Shown: positions 13,601-25,399 of the stretch, piece after piece
How positions within the stretch are numbered: position 1 is the stretch's first letter
Layout: every line of letters begins with the position of its first letter
Assembly (NCBI GenBank): GCA_015680685.1
Contig: MNCI01037593.1
Coordinates: 248,546-312,545 of the forward strand
Direction of reading: 5' to 3'
Source: Gnetum montanum
Lineage: Eukaryota; Streptophyta; Gnetopsida; Gnetales; Gnetaceae
DNA: 64,000 bases
The notes under the pieces: model-generated
The model's database searches: none
Seen by the model: only the letters and a program-made list of their open reading frames with translations
Told to the model about the DNA's origin: nothing
Made by a program: the position numbers and the translations under genes

Positions 13601-14418
13601 GATAGATTATGCTAGATACTGATCGACAATCCGAGGTAAGAATGAAGCTACCTAAGAGATTTTTGAGTAAAGGTTATAGATGGATTTTCTATCTCAGAAT
13701 AATGATGAATGGAAGAGCTTTAGTGCAAAGGTGTGCAAATGGGGACATATGCAGAAGAACCACAAGTGCCACTACAAGTAGGAGAGGAACACCTAATTAT
13801 ACTAGCTCAAGCATGACTCTATGAAGGCTTGTCACCTCTAGATGTTTGTTGAGGTGATTTTTGAAAATTGGGCCTTTAATTTATTCACCTAGCATACGGT
13901 GGTTAGTGGCTCCTCAAAGTGAGAGGTTACCCTACCCTTAAGGGAGCCTTCTACAGCCATCTTTTCTATGCAACTTCCTACATGGACTACTATGGATGAG
14001 GGTAAGATCCTTATAGATGTTGACCTTGGCCATGAGGACTAGATGTAGTTATTAGAGGTTGAGATCCTCTAACACTTGGAGGAGGGCCTTGATAGATTGC
14101 CTCAAAATTTTGATGTAGAACCTTCTCAAGTTAGTTTTGCTTTTCCCTTTTTCATACTTTGTTATGTGTTAGCTTCGCATGTTAATTTTGTATTGTAGTT
14201 TTGCACTTGCTAATTAATTTGTTGTTTTTCATTATTTTGAGACACACATGAGGTAATAGCATAGGCCCTAGTGGAGCAGTGGAGGAGGAGGAGGAGGAGA
14301 AGGAACCTCAACCATTGACACCACTGAAAAAGCTCAAAAAATACGAGGTCATCCTAGCTTCACCAGGCCTTGCAATCTACACAGTGCTATGGAAGTTCAT
14401 CAACAGGAGAACGCCCTG
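10698..14418 (+). pseudogene. Antisense multi-exon gene of E0 (product unknown, degenerate)
   Basis: This is the E0 copy of the gene carried opposite to gag-pol. Supported exons are exon 2 10698-11149, exon 3 11235-11443, exon 4 about 11618-12660, exon 5 about 12779-12982, exon 6 13078-13221, exon 7 13309-14129 and part of exon 8 from about 14242. Intron borders include GTAAGT at 11150 and 11444, GTAAGA at 12983 and GTATGC at 13222, with TAG acceptors. Exon 2 is 452 bp against 450 in the other three copies; exon 7 is 821 against 817-818. Exon 3 is about 65 bp shorter. Recognisable shared blocks are SKFSCYN-NTLF and NPLGTMYY in exon 2, FPKLLSQGK in exon 4, FTFMEGI in exon 6 and NDEWKSF in exon 7. 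In-frame stops are frequent. Exon 1 was not found, and the 3' end is cut by E2. The family is unknown to me. Confidence 0.8.
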
Positions 14419-15122
14419 AGTTTAGGCCAGCTAGTTGGGAAAATTTTCTACTTTAGGTGTTAATAGGTTCTAAGGGCCATCTTTTCTGTCTACCTAAGTA
14501 GCTTGCCTGGTTGACAACCTGCTCAAAAATAGCACGGAGTTAGCAGCAACACTCTGGGTGCATGAGAAATAGTTCGGCAAGTTTTCTAAGTTGCAAAGTC
14601 TGCTACACTATGCTACACTATGTAGCGTAGCAAACTTCAGAAGAAGATTGCAGAACAAAGTAGTACATTACACCATGCCACGTGACGTAGCATGGCAATA
14701 GTTTCATAGTTAACCTCCTTGCCCAGTTTCGGGCCCTGCAATGATGTCCCTTCCTATCAGGAAGCAACGGACCATGTTTGCTGCTACACTATGCTAAGCT
14801 ACAAGGTGCGACAAGGTGTAGCAATCCTACAGAAGAGAAAGAAGGTAGCTCGAAGGGCAATAATAGCAAAGTTCATAAGCCTTGCATCACAGGAAATAAT
14901 GTATGCAAATCGGCAAAGTTTCTATGAATAAGGCCAGTTGCCACGCTACGATATGCTACGTAGCATAGCATAGCATAGCAAACACACAATGCATACATTG
15001 GTGCTATGCTATGCCAAGCATGTTACACTACAAAGTAGAGCAAGGCATGTAGATGGTCGTGCGGCATCAATGCACTTCACCAAATCAAACCGTTGGTATA
15101 CGTTACTGGACGCTAAAGGCAC
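14419..15122 (+). repeat. E2 5' LTR, left portion
   Basis: This is the U3 portion of the E2 LTR, cut by E1 at 15122. It is rich in short near-palindromes built from GCTACGTAGC and GCATAGC-like units (about 14600-15020), as the U3 of E1, E3 and E0 also are. The LTR resumes after E1 at 32287-32292. ORFs at 14719-14931 and 15053-15244 carry no known motif. Confidence 0.6.
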
Positions 15123-16509
15123 TGAAACACCTTGAAAAATTTGAGGCCTCAACGGTTCAGCAAAAAAAAACTAGTGATTCAGGCAAGGGGTTGCAACAAG
15201 GTGCGGGAAAGGCTTGTCCTTCCATGCTACATGGCATAGCATAAGTGAATTCCAAAAGATAGAGTAAAGCGACGGGTGCACGACAGCAAGCTTTCCACTT
15301 TGCAAGTTCTCTATGTTTTGAGAACCTTAACTTTTGGCATATTATGCTGCATTACGCAACATAGCATAACATCGCGTTATGCAGCGTAATGTTAGAAAGT
15401 AATCCACCATAACATCAAGGATGAAAAATATTCAAGACTTTGACAACACTTCAATTTTTTGCAGGTGCGCTATTTTATGCTGAATTAGGCTATGAAGAGT
15501 AATATAGCATGGTGAAGCGTAATCTAGCATGGTGCAGCGTAATACAAGTATAGAAAAAAATGGCATAATACAAGTAGCAGCAGTCCGTATGACACGATAC
15601 GCTCTCCAGCATATCGTAGCATAATCAAGAAATAGCCTGTCGCCAAAGCCCCAACAAGAGTAGTTTACGATGCATTACGCATTAGAGCATAAGGTAGTGT
15701 GGCACCGCAAGCTTCAACAACCACCACATCAAGTCAACGACATTTTTTTAGGTTCAGGACATGCATCATCTAAACCACATTTTTATCCTAGTTTTAACCT
15801 TATAAATATGCCAGTTGACAAAGATCAAGGGTGGGCAAAAAATTTCTCCAAGATTGACAGATTTCCTCTGTGAGTAATTTTTCCTTCCATTGGCAATTGT
15901 TCACAACTTCTAGCAAGGATTGATAAGAGGGAAAAAAGGACCAGTAATAGCAAGAATATCAAAGATAGTTGGTAAGAACCTTTGGTCAGAAATAGCTGAT
16001 TGACAGACATTCTGCTTCAGGTTTCACCTCCTTGTATCCAAATCTGCTAGAACAAGATAGATCAGCTTTTTCTTATTTCATCTTTGAATAGTGTTTCTTG
16101 TTGTCAACATGCGCTTCGCTTAAATTAAAGTCTGCTTGTAATCATTGTATCTAATATATTCTTTTTGCGAGTTGAATCCCAGATCTTGGGGTTTGATCAC
16201 ATTCCAAATCCGATCTCTTGTCCCCTATCTATATGAATTTTGCAAATCGCTTTAAATCAATTATGTCCTTTTCAATTATCTCTGAAATTAACAATGTTAC
16301 AATCTTCTCATAAAGAACCATTATTTTGTCATTCAAATATCACAAGAATTTTTACTGATCAAGTAAGTCCCTATCTGATCGACAAGACCGTTCAGGGTAC
16401 CTTGGATTCATTTTCTCTTTAGCATGATCCTCGCACAGATCCAGGGTTAGAACTATGTACACGGACTTTCGTTCGGTATTTCCAGTGATCGACATTTTTC
16501 ATCGTTACA
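15123..16509 (+). repeat. E1 5' LTR
   Basis: It begins TGAAACACC and ends CATCGTTACA, and is followed by a 6-base spacer and the primer site. It matches 30880-32286 along its whole length, at about 85-90% by eye in the parts I aligned. The differences are mostly transitions, plus an insertion in the 3' copy near 30965-30995. That divergence means an old insertion. Confidence 0.9.
15801..15808 (+). promoter_or_regulatory. E1 5' LTR TATA box
   Basis: TATAAATA preceded by AACCT, matching 31578-31585 in the 3' LTR. This is the likely core promoter for E1 genomic RNA. Transcription would start about 30 bp downstream. Confidence 0.65.
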
Positions 16510-16515
16510 GTTTTC

Positions 16516-16533
16516 TAGCACTAGAAGGAGGGC
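16516..16533 (+). other. E1 primer binding site
   Basis: The block TAGCACTAGAAGGAGGGC lies 6 bp after the 5' LTR. It recurs at the same place in E3 (49001) and E2 (33134, with a 3-base deletion), and with TGGTGCTAG in E4 (42899). Position and conservation fit a tRNA primer site. I cannot assign the tRNA. Confidence 0.75.
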
Positions 16534-16765
16534 CTTCATATCTAATCCACATTTTATGGGTAGTCTTGTAAGCTATCTATACCCATTATCAATCATCATA
16601 AATGTAATACCTTCAAGGTTGTTTACGGGATTGTGTGGTGCAAATCGGTTGCTCTAACGATTCCTTTGGAATCCTACAAGATAGAAAGCCCCGATTATTA
16701 CATTGATTTTCATCTCTCTTTACGATCTTTATTCTTATCATCATTATTTACCAACCATGTAGAGA
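16534..16765 (+). other. E1 leader
   Basis: Untranslated leader between the primer site and the first supported gag ATG. It resembles 49019-49246 of E3, for example in the TTCCTTTGGAATCCTA block (16660-16675 and 49150-49165). No gene is seen. Confidence 0.55.
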
Positions 16766-19700
16766 ATGACTACATCAACTACCGCTGTTGACACTGCCAG
16801 CCTTGAGAACCCTTGGACCATGCAAGTTATGCATCCTATGGTCGAGTAGCCAATTCGTCTGGTGCGACCACGCCGCTCCCTCAGGCTACAAAACAAGGAG
16901 CTTGAGGAACACACTCAGTGTAAGGAACACTACAATTTCCTCTATGCTAAATTAGTAGCCAACCTGCCTATGTATCCACAAGAACTCAAGGAAAAACAAG
17001 AGTATGAGTTCATGTACTGCAACAGGAAGCAACTCATTCGTACACCTAACACAATCATATCCCTGACAGAACAACAAAAGTGGATCTTAGATCAAATGCT
17101 GATGGAAAAGACATCACCAGAATAGCTAGAGGTTTTGTTTCATGATGAAACACTTCATGATGGGCAAGACGATCTAGACTCTCACTTTGAAGGGGGCAGT
17201 CGTGCTGATTTCATCATGGCCCCTCCTTCCATGACGTCCCTCATAAATCCGTTGTTCATGATCACCACGCCTTTGATGTTATCTAACACCAATTGAGTCC
17301 CGCTCTTGCTGCACCTACATTTTCTCTCTCTCACTATACTTCTAGGCAAAGTTCCATCACAAATCAATCCTCATGTATAATTATCTGACCCATCTCATCG
17401 TGCACCTGCGCCTATGTCACCACATATGCACGCAATACCTACGTCGCAATTACCTATGGCACCAACCTTCATCCCGGCCCAAATGATAGGGCCTGGCACT
17501 ACAACATGGTGGGCCCCAAACATGCCCCTTCCTATGCATCCTACACAAATATCCCATCATCACCATTTCCAAAGCTAGATCCCAAGGTCGCTAAACCCCG
17601 TCACGGGGTCACTGTTTGTGCCCCCGGCTATACAAACAACATATCCAATGGCGCAGCTGATAGTGGTTGCCCCATCCACACCAAATACTAGATGGTGGAT
17701 GCCATAAGTAGCACTGCCTATAGGGACAATCCCGATAGCATCAACTATCAACCAAACTGCTTCCTCCGCTCCATCACCCAGTATGGTCCCTCTTGCCGTT
17801 CCAAAAATGACTTCGTCGTCTATAGGTCTAGACCAATCTTTCCAGCTCATTCAGACCCTTACAGAAGAGGTCAAGTGTCTCAAGGCTGTTGGTTCTAACA
17901 CGATACAAGTCATGGATTTCTACCATGATGATCCTATTAGTCCAGCAGTCCCTATCCTGTCATTGCCACCTGGGATGCCCCTTCCCTATTTTACAAAATA
18001 CAATGGGGAAGGTGATTCCAACACCCACTTGGTCACTTTTAGGTTAGAGTCCTTATTATTGGAACAATGGATGCATACTATAATCCACGTTTTTGCTATG
18101 TCATTAATGGGTAAAGCTCTGGATTAGTATCAAGCACTTCCACGTGCCTCCATTTCAACTTTGGAGGAGCTGTTAACTCAGTTTGTGACCCGTTTCAAGT
18201 ATAACCTAAAGTTGGAAGTCACACTGGATCAGCTCATGGGAGTTAAGCAAGACCCACGCAAGTTAGTCCAAAAGTTCGTACAGCGGTGAAGTGCCACCTT
18301 GAATGAAATCTGCGAACCCATCGTGGAGGCCCATCTACTGGCAATCTTCAAGGGAGCAGTTAATGACTTTATCAAGTCTAAGTTGTATTACCTCGCTTCC
18401 TGCTCCCTCAGCCAAGCGTTTGCTTAGACTAAGAGTATTCAAGACGTGGCGGAGGCTAACAAAGATCCGATGTATGTGATCTACAAGAATTCCCATAGTA
18501 AAGGTAAGGACAAAGGCAAAGCCACAACAACGATGGTAGCAGTGGTTGCTAAAGGGGCCAAGAAGAAGAAGAACAACAAGAAAACACCTGCAAAACCTGC
18601 TAAGTCGACAACTAGCTCAAAAGGCACTAATCAAGAAACTCCCTCTACCCTTGAAGCACCTCCACAGCTGAGGCCTAAATTTGAGTGTAAGGATTGCTCA
18701 AATTATGCAACCTTACCTGTAAAGCCTTCTGAACTCCTCAAACAATTACTGGGAACTGGCCATATTCAACACAAGATGGTGTCTGAGGAGGCTCTAAAAT
18801 GCCACAAGCACCATTGTGAGCTACTCAAGAACCCTTCTTTGGCCCAACCTAATGAACCACCAGTTTGCAAAAAATTTAGGTTGGACCGGTTCTGCAACTA
18901 CCACCAATTGTGTGGTCATGACATGGACTACTACTGGGCATTGAAGGATGACATTCAGAGTTTGATCGATCAAGGTGACCTGATCTTAGAAAGCAGTAGC
19001 CTGACATGCTTAGAAAACTAGGCCATGCATGTGTACCAAGACTTGTTAAATGTAAATAATGTAACGTACACAATCAACATGGTAGGAGTAGAGGGTGATA
19101 ATCAGGTGCAACTGAAGTAGCCTTTCGTGTTGCGAATGTATCCTCATTCGCTCCAAAAAACAGGTCCATCAACGCCAACGAGTGGCACCCCAAGGAAACC
19201 TTTCATCCTTCGAACTCTGTCTCAGAACACTTCCCGATAGCCTGTTGTCATTAAAGCCATGGCCCAGCCTACGCCTATGCCCAGGGCACCCTTAGTCATC
19301 AGGGTACCAAAACCATCAACCGCCCCTCCTGTGTAGGGGTAGTTTTCTAAGTCAACCCCTCTTACTGTTTATGCAGCCAAAGATGCTCTAACGCTGGGGT
19401 TTCCCAAGCCTAAACCCCTTGCTTCTGTACCCTCGGCCCCACTTGCTAAAAATGACAAGATTACACGAACACAACTATCTCCTCCTGGCTAAAGGAAATG
19501 CAACCCTCAACCAAATGTCACTCCTCCCTGTGAGATTTGCCTCTTAGGAAGAATGGAGGAGGAAAAGGGTGACAAGTAGCCTGATCATGGGTGGGATCTC
19601 TTCGATTCCCTTGCACAAGTCAAATAGGCTCTGAAAGAAAAAAATACAACATTGAGCCTTTATGAATTACTCATGACATCATAGAGACATCTTGAGGCTA

Positions 19701-20479
19701 TGGTTCGCATGCTAATGTCCATACCCATGGACGAGAGCCTGGCAGTGGATGAAGAAGCAATTCATTCCATCATGCTTCCCCCTGCTGCTAAAAAACCTAG
19801 TCCCACCCTGTTGACCTTTTGCAACAAATCCATTAAGGACAACCCTAAAGGTTAGGTGACAATGGCTCCCATGTTCATCACCATCCAGGTCAGCCAACAA
19901 CGAATCGAGAGAGTACATGTAGATGATGGGGTGGCCACCAATGCCATCCCTTATCCCATAGTGGATAAATTAGGCCTGATCGATTAGATCAGTCCTACAA
20001 TGACGTCATGCCTAAAGTCATTCAACAAGGCTTGAGTGCAAGTCAAAGGGACGATCCACATCAACTTTGTGGTAGGGGACCAGTTCCCCACAGATGCTAT
20101 GTTTATTGTCATCGAGGAGATGCATCGATTCAATTTGATCCTTGGGAGGTCTTAGTTAGCCCAACTAAGGGCAGTTTCATCAACCATCCATCAGGAGATC
20201 CATCTGCCCTATGAAGGAGGAGAAGTGGTCATCCACGGTGATGAAATAACCCCTGAGGCTGTTAATAACATAGAAATGGAATAGGGGTCAGAAATCAAAA
20301 TTCCTAAAGATCAGTCCCTTGTCCAAATACCCGAGCAAGATGAAATAGTGGCTGATGACAACCTAACTTGGGCCGAACTACCGTTCCAAGGGGAAGATTG
20401 TGGCACGAAGGAAAAGGATCATAAATCTCCCTATCCTAATGCGTCATTAAAGATGAAAGCAATTAAGAAACGGCTATAG
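16766..20479 (+). pseudogene. E1 gag-pro polyprotein (degenerate)
   Basis: Structural polyprotein and protease, about 1,240 codons with many stops. The start is the ATG at 16766, aligned with the E3 start at 49247. Order: a charged N-terminal domain (SLRLQNKELEE, 16873-16905), a long Pro/Ser/Thr-rich part, then the capsid-like gag core at 18020-18460 with the motifs MGKALD-YQALP, LLTQF and NEICEP. A lysine-rich linker follows at 18480-18620, then a knuckle-like FCNYHQLCGHDMDYYW at 18886-18936 and protease at 19850-20230. The protease active site reads VDDG at 19919-19930, and NLILGRS-LAQLRAVS follows near 20130. Stops replace codons that are Trp or Gln in the other copies. The frame ends at TAG 20477. 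CAG|GTAAATG, just downstream at about 20485, could be a splice donor. Confidence 0.85.
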
Positions 20480-20679
20480 AGTTAGCAGGTAAATGATGCT
20501 ACCTAACTATTATAGTTCCATCATCTATTCTATTTATGCTTATTAGTTATACTCATTATATTTACGCATGTGTTTACACTTTCCACGAGCTAGTCTCATT
20601 ATGCTCATGTTTATCTTTACGTTTATCTTTACGTTTCCACCAGCTATTTTCCTTACTCCTGCCATTCAAAGGCCCAAAA
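20480..20679 (+). other. E1 spacer after protease
   Basis: Short noncoding stretch between the end of gag-pro and the motif array. It has a possible donor CAG|GTAAATG at 20485-20494 and TTACGTTTATC repeats near 20610-20635. Similar TTTACG-rich DNA follows gag-pro in E3 (53090-53270). Confidence 0.4.
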
Positions 20680-21060
20680 TAACCTTAAACTAACAACTTC
20701 ATTTACACTTTGCACCTGAATTATCCCATGGTCCAAAATGGCCTAAAACTAATCGTAGCCCGCCATGGCTTAAAATTTGCGACTTAATATTTATTTGATT
20801 CCTTCACTCATGTAGCAATGGCATGAAATGGCCTTAAACTGTCCATGGCCCAAAATGGCCTTAAACTATCCATGGCTCGAAATGGCCTTAAATTATCCAT
20901 GGCCCACAATGGCCTTAAACTACCTATTTCAATAACAGCTTGCCCCTACACTACTCAAAGGCCCGAAATGGCCGTAAACTAACAATTTCATTTATGCTTT
21001 ACATTTGAATAATTTAGCAGCCTGCAATGGCTTCAAACTAGTAACTCTATTAACACTACG
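20680..21060 (+). repeat. E1 motif array between protease and antisense gene
   Basis: About ten degenerate units. The best run is 20815-20930 at about 27-bp spacing, with the core AAAATGGCCTTAAACTATCC between CCATGGCC blocks. Related single units occur at 20680, 20735 and 20960. It ends about 190 bp from the stop codon of the antisense gene. E2 (37680-37880) and E3 (53285-53400) have shorter arrays at the same place. Confidence 0.8.
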
Positions 21061-21246
21061 CTCTTAAAACTAATTATAATTTATAATAACAACAAAACCT
21101 ACGATCCCACTTACACTTTACATAAAAAGAAAACAACAAAAAGAACATCAAAATCAAGACAAAATTTGCATCAAATATGTTAAAAGAAAAAATATTGTCT
21201 TTCATTTCGTTACACCACAATAAAACCTGAGGCTAATTCAGCCATG

Positions 21247-24200
21247 CTATGCATCTCCCTTGTCACCACTATCTTCTGTATCTCCCAGATCAACCTCTAC
21301 TTCAAGGAAAGCATCCTCATAGAGGCCACCCTTTGCATGAGGGACCCCTTCGTGAGGCACTTCAGTAGAGGGTTTCTCACCACGGCATTGACTAGCATCA
21401 TTACACTCTATTTCCTATAAACCCTCTTCATGAGGACCACCACCTTTATTAGCTTCACCCTGCTAAGGATTCTCCTCAGGTCGTTCCTGCGATTAGACAT
21501 GATACATGTATTAACATTATCATCAAAACTAGGTATAACAAAAATGCAATAATACTACAACTTACCTATGATAGTCCTACATCAGTAGCAAAGGGGACTT
21601 TTTCTAAGCCAATCCATAGATGTTGCTTAATTTTATCCTCGGTGAGCTCATACCAAACCCCATCCCCTAGATTAGTTCCAACCTTGACCTTCCCCTTCTC
21701 CACGAGAGTCCATCAGGGTAGTTCGGGGAAGAAAGAAGGGATGGTAGTCTCACCCCCAGGAAGAGTCACTTCCCTTTCTAGAGAGGCACTCATTGTCACT
21801 TGCTTCTGGAACTTCTCAAATGCTTTGGAAGCACCAATAACATCAAGGAATAGCTGAAGGGACTAAGCCTCAATGGCAAAGTCCCTATAACATTGATGAT
21901 AGGTAGCACTTTCCCATTTATAGACATGTTTATGATCTTTCTATGTCTGCCTCCACTCTTGGACACTCGTGCTAAAGTCCTTCCAGTCCTGGTTCTTCTA
22001 AGCTAGGAGTTCCATTTGCATACACTACTCAACCAGTTCATGGCTATTCAGGACACTGTTCTTGACGACAGTCCAATAACGGGCATAGTCAACAATAGCT
22101 ATCCTCCAGTCCTTGCTGCCCATTCCCTAGGCTTGCAGGAATTCATTCCGTGATCTTAAATCCCCAACCTCATCACGTAGAGCCACCCTCTCCTTCTCTG
22201 ACCTCTGCAACCTCTTCCAAAGGCCCTCATTTATGCTTTGACATTCCCATAAGGAGCGAGTCGAGCATACAGCACATTTATGCATCTCATCATAAATGTT
22301 GCATGGCACGACGGTCGCTTCTGATGGGGGTTTGGTGGAGTCTAAATCAATAAGCTCTGGCAGATCCCATCTGAGGTGAGCTCCTAGTAACATAAAAAAT
22401 GATAGTTAGGCATAATTTGGTAGCATAATTCCACATTAAAATAACCTATGCGTAATGATTGTAATGTACCAGCTTCAGGATCGATTCACTCTAAGCGACC
22501 GATCATATCTTGGACGATGCCTTCCATAAAGGAGAATTTATGAGGAAATTTGCCTCAGGATTGAGTTGCCACTATTCTCAAGTGTACGCTTTGGTCACCT
22601 GTTATGAAAAATAAATTCCATATAAAGCCATAACTGAGACATTATGATGACTAGTACAACCTTTAAAAGTCGTCTAGAGTCTACTATGCTATAAAAATTA
22701 ATTTTATTAAGTAACAAACCACTTGCCTTGTCTAGTTCCAGCCGAAAGGACTTTGGCATCCTCCACTGCTACTTCCTCTTCACGTTTAGGAGCCTATGCA
22801 CTCCTCGCTTTATTGACTGGGGCCTCTTCTTCCGAGACCAGGGCCCCTTCTTCGTGCCGTAAGACTATAGCCCCTGTTTCAGGGGTCAACCGTTCCACAA
22901 CCTTTTCCTTCACTGTCATACAACATAGCTAGTTAACATAAGATTTCACTTTTGTTCAATGAATATTACGCTAAGCAATAGCATCTCTACATAAACCATA
23001 ACCATTAATACATTTTGCCACTTACCGCCTGGAGGATTACTCCTCTGAAATTTGATTTGCATCTTCTTCCTCACACCACCCGTTGGCTCGGTAGATTCCT
23101 CGGTCAAACGAGGCTTTTTCCTTGGCACTAATGAATCCACTATCTCAGTGGCCAGATGCTTCCCCTTTGATACATTACCAGTGTAAGAGGGGGATGCCCC
23201 ACCCACGCTGTCTTGGCCCCACATTTGAGGTGCTGCCATATTTCTAGTCGTTATTAACAACGACTCCTCAATCCACTCAGGAGGATCTTACAACCGGATA
23301 GTGCCAAAGATATGAGAAACCCATGGTTTGGAAATCTGGCTGTGGTCTTGTTGCACCCAGACCCCATTCCTGGACTACCAAAAATTCAACAAAATGCCAG
23401 AAACAAACTATGAAGAAGGAAAAATGCACATTGAAATGGGACTCAAGCTTCTTGCGAAGCCTGACCATCTCAACGCGCAAGCCTTTGACAAAATAGCTTG
23501 CCCAATTAAACCGAGTCCCCTCCTCCATAACCTCCCACATGATTCTTGCCTATTCTATAGTGAGGAATCTCCCTTGTGAGAGTGCCTCCCGAAGGTTATT
23601 GGTCAACACAACCGAGACCGCTCTATGGCCGAGCCAGCATTGTGTCTCCTTTATATCACCATAATGGAAGAAGAGACTATTTGCCTCGTGACTGGAAGCC
23701 ATGATCATAATCTCCCATGATTCCCTGACTACTAACATGAAACAATAGTTAAGCCAAGGTAACAAAAATGAGATGACTTTATACATCATCACCAACTGAT
23801 AACATTGATACAATTCATCATCATGATAAAGCTTACCAGGCCTGAAAGGTAAAGGAAATGGAGGGATTTTCCTTTGCACATCTGCAACGGTAAGGGGAGG
23901 GTCCAAAGTCCACTCCCTATCCAACCATTTGAGTTTCTTGCATCTGAAAAAGAAGCCAATGTAACGGGTAGGGTATTCTGGGATCTGAAATGCCAGTTGT
24001 CCCATGACGATGGCCCGTACGTTGCTGATAGAAGTAAATTCCCTTATAGCCCTTTTGGTTAATGAAAATGTATCATTATTGCCCAGAAGACTACTATCAT
24101 TGATGAAAAATCTACACCATGGAAGATAGAAAACCCCTTTATGCTGAATACCCATCTAAACAGTAGTTTGCATATTACAATACTACGAAGAAAAACAAGA

Positions 24201-25256
24201 ACTTACCCGCCTGCATAATGCATGGTACCAAGTGGATTGTGGAAGTAGGTTGTGAAATGATGGGCCATGAATAGAGTGTTATAGGCATGATAACAGTTAA
24301 ACTTGGGCATCTCCTAGATCCAGCTCAAATACCTCAAACCCCTGGTGCTATGTTCACGGTCTTGCACCTGCACAGTTTCAATCACGCCGTTTGACAGAAA
24401 CGCCAAGATGCTCTGTGTCGAACCAAGCAATAGCATCTCTAAAATAGCAGCAGCTACATCTCTTGGTAGATGCAACCAGATGATTATGCTATAATTACAA
24501 AGCAAAAATTGCAAAAAATCCTGCGTGCTCCTTCAGAACCACATTACGTCCTCCTTTATACAAGCATGAAGAGGAGGAACATTGGCCATGAGGACATGAA
24601 CGTAGCATAGAATGCCCACAATGTCCAAAATGATTATGACTGGCTTTAGCATAATACTGTATGATAAAAAATGTATTATTGTTAGAAAAACTATTTAGAC
24701 ATGAACATTCATCACACTACACTAGGGTTCGCACGATTCCTAGAAAATTACAGGGTATACTAGAGATGCATGGCCAAAATTGCCCAAACCCTTGCAACAG
24801 CTCAAGGTCTTTCCTTGACAACAGCGATGAAAGAAACACTGCGTATTACTCTAGTGTAACATATAACTATTACAAATGATAAAAATAAAAAAAATTGAAC
24901 TCTGATTACGCCACGCATGGATACAATACTTAGATTTTTCCAGCTATACATTACATCTACACAACATTACTCCATATTACCTAAACCTTCATAACAATAC
25001 AAAGTCTGTCAAACCACAATAGCTCAGTCCACATGAATAGACATTAATGGCTAATGCAACATGTCCATTCAAAATAAATATAACTACGATGCTGCAACAA
25101 ACATGAAAATAGTGCAAAAGGGTGGACGACAACTTACCTGTTAAGCGGAGTAACTTCTTGAGCCTCTACTCTGGCCTGTGAAGCCCGCTGCAAACTCTCC
25201 TGCACTTTGTCAATTCTGGCCAACTTGGCATTCTTTCCTTTAACCTTTGATGCCAT
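21247..25256 (-). pseudogene. Antisense multi-exon gene of E1 (product unknown)
   Basis: The gene lies opposite to gag-pol between protease and RT. Exons on the minus strand: 1, 25138-25256; 2, 24207-24656; 3, 23837-24111; 4, 23026-23728; 5, 22727-22912; 6, 22470-22598; 7, 21566-22383; 8, 21247-21486. Donors are GTAAGT, GTAAGC and GTACAT types, with GC at 22726; acceptors are CAG or TAG. Exon 1 encodes a basic start (MASKVKGKNAKLARIDKVQE). Exon 2 holds the HLPRDVA and LLLGSTQSILAFLSNG blocks. Exon 3 holds FQIPEYPTRYIGFFF and PPFPLPFRPG. Exon 4 holds HEANSLFFHYGDIKE and the basic block VPRKKPRLTEES. Exon 7 is a charged, probably coiled-coil segment (22127-22393). Exon 8 is acidic and ends GDTEDSGDKGDA before the stop at 21247-21249. 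Exon 4 lacks about 350 bp present in E3. A few stops remain. It matches no family I know, and a host origin is possible. Confidence 0.85.
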
Positions 25257-25376
25257 GGTTGCAATTGAACAAAATCTTTGTAAAGTCATCTGCTCACGCC
25301 TTGCTCACACTCCCTTTTTCTATAGCCAGATCCAAATTCCCAGTAGTAGTAACCTGTTTTGAGTATGAACGACTAG

Positions 25377-25384
25377 TTTATAAA
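25377..25384 (-). promoter_or_regulatory. Candidate promoter of the E1 antisense gene
   Basis: TTTATAAA, followed on the minus strand by CTAG, lies about 121 bp upstream of the antisense ATG. E3 has CATATAACTAG at 127 bp, and E2 has CTATAAATAGGGG at 152 bp. The conserved position suggests a real core promoter driving the antisense transcript. Confidence 0.55.
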
Positions 25385-25399
25385 CAAAACCCTTGAAAC

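Larger units (their letters stand above)
1051..14418 (-). mobile_element. E0: Tat-type Ty3/gypsy retrotransposon, 3' part, minus strand
   Basis: E0 runs right to left and is the outermost element of the nest. Reading its sense strand, the visible order is antisense gene, short motif array, pol, second motif array, noncoding DNA, purine tract and LTR. Gag-pro and the 5' LTR are not in the window, because E2 is inserted near 14419-14460; they should lie beyond the right edge. E0 appears older than the other copies: its pol is more broken and its antisense gene more diverged. Its left boundary is defined by an LTR end that matches the U5 ends of E1 and E3 in order and spacing. The right boundary is approximate. 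Confidence 0.8.
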
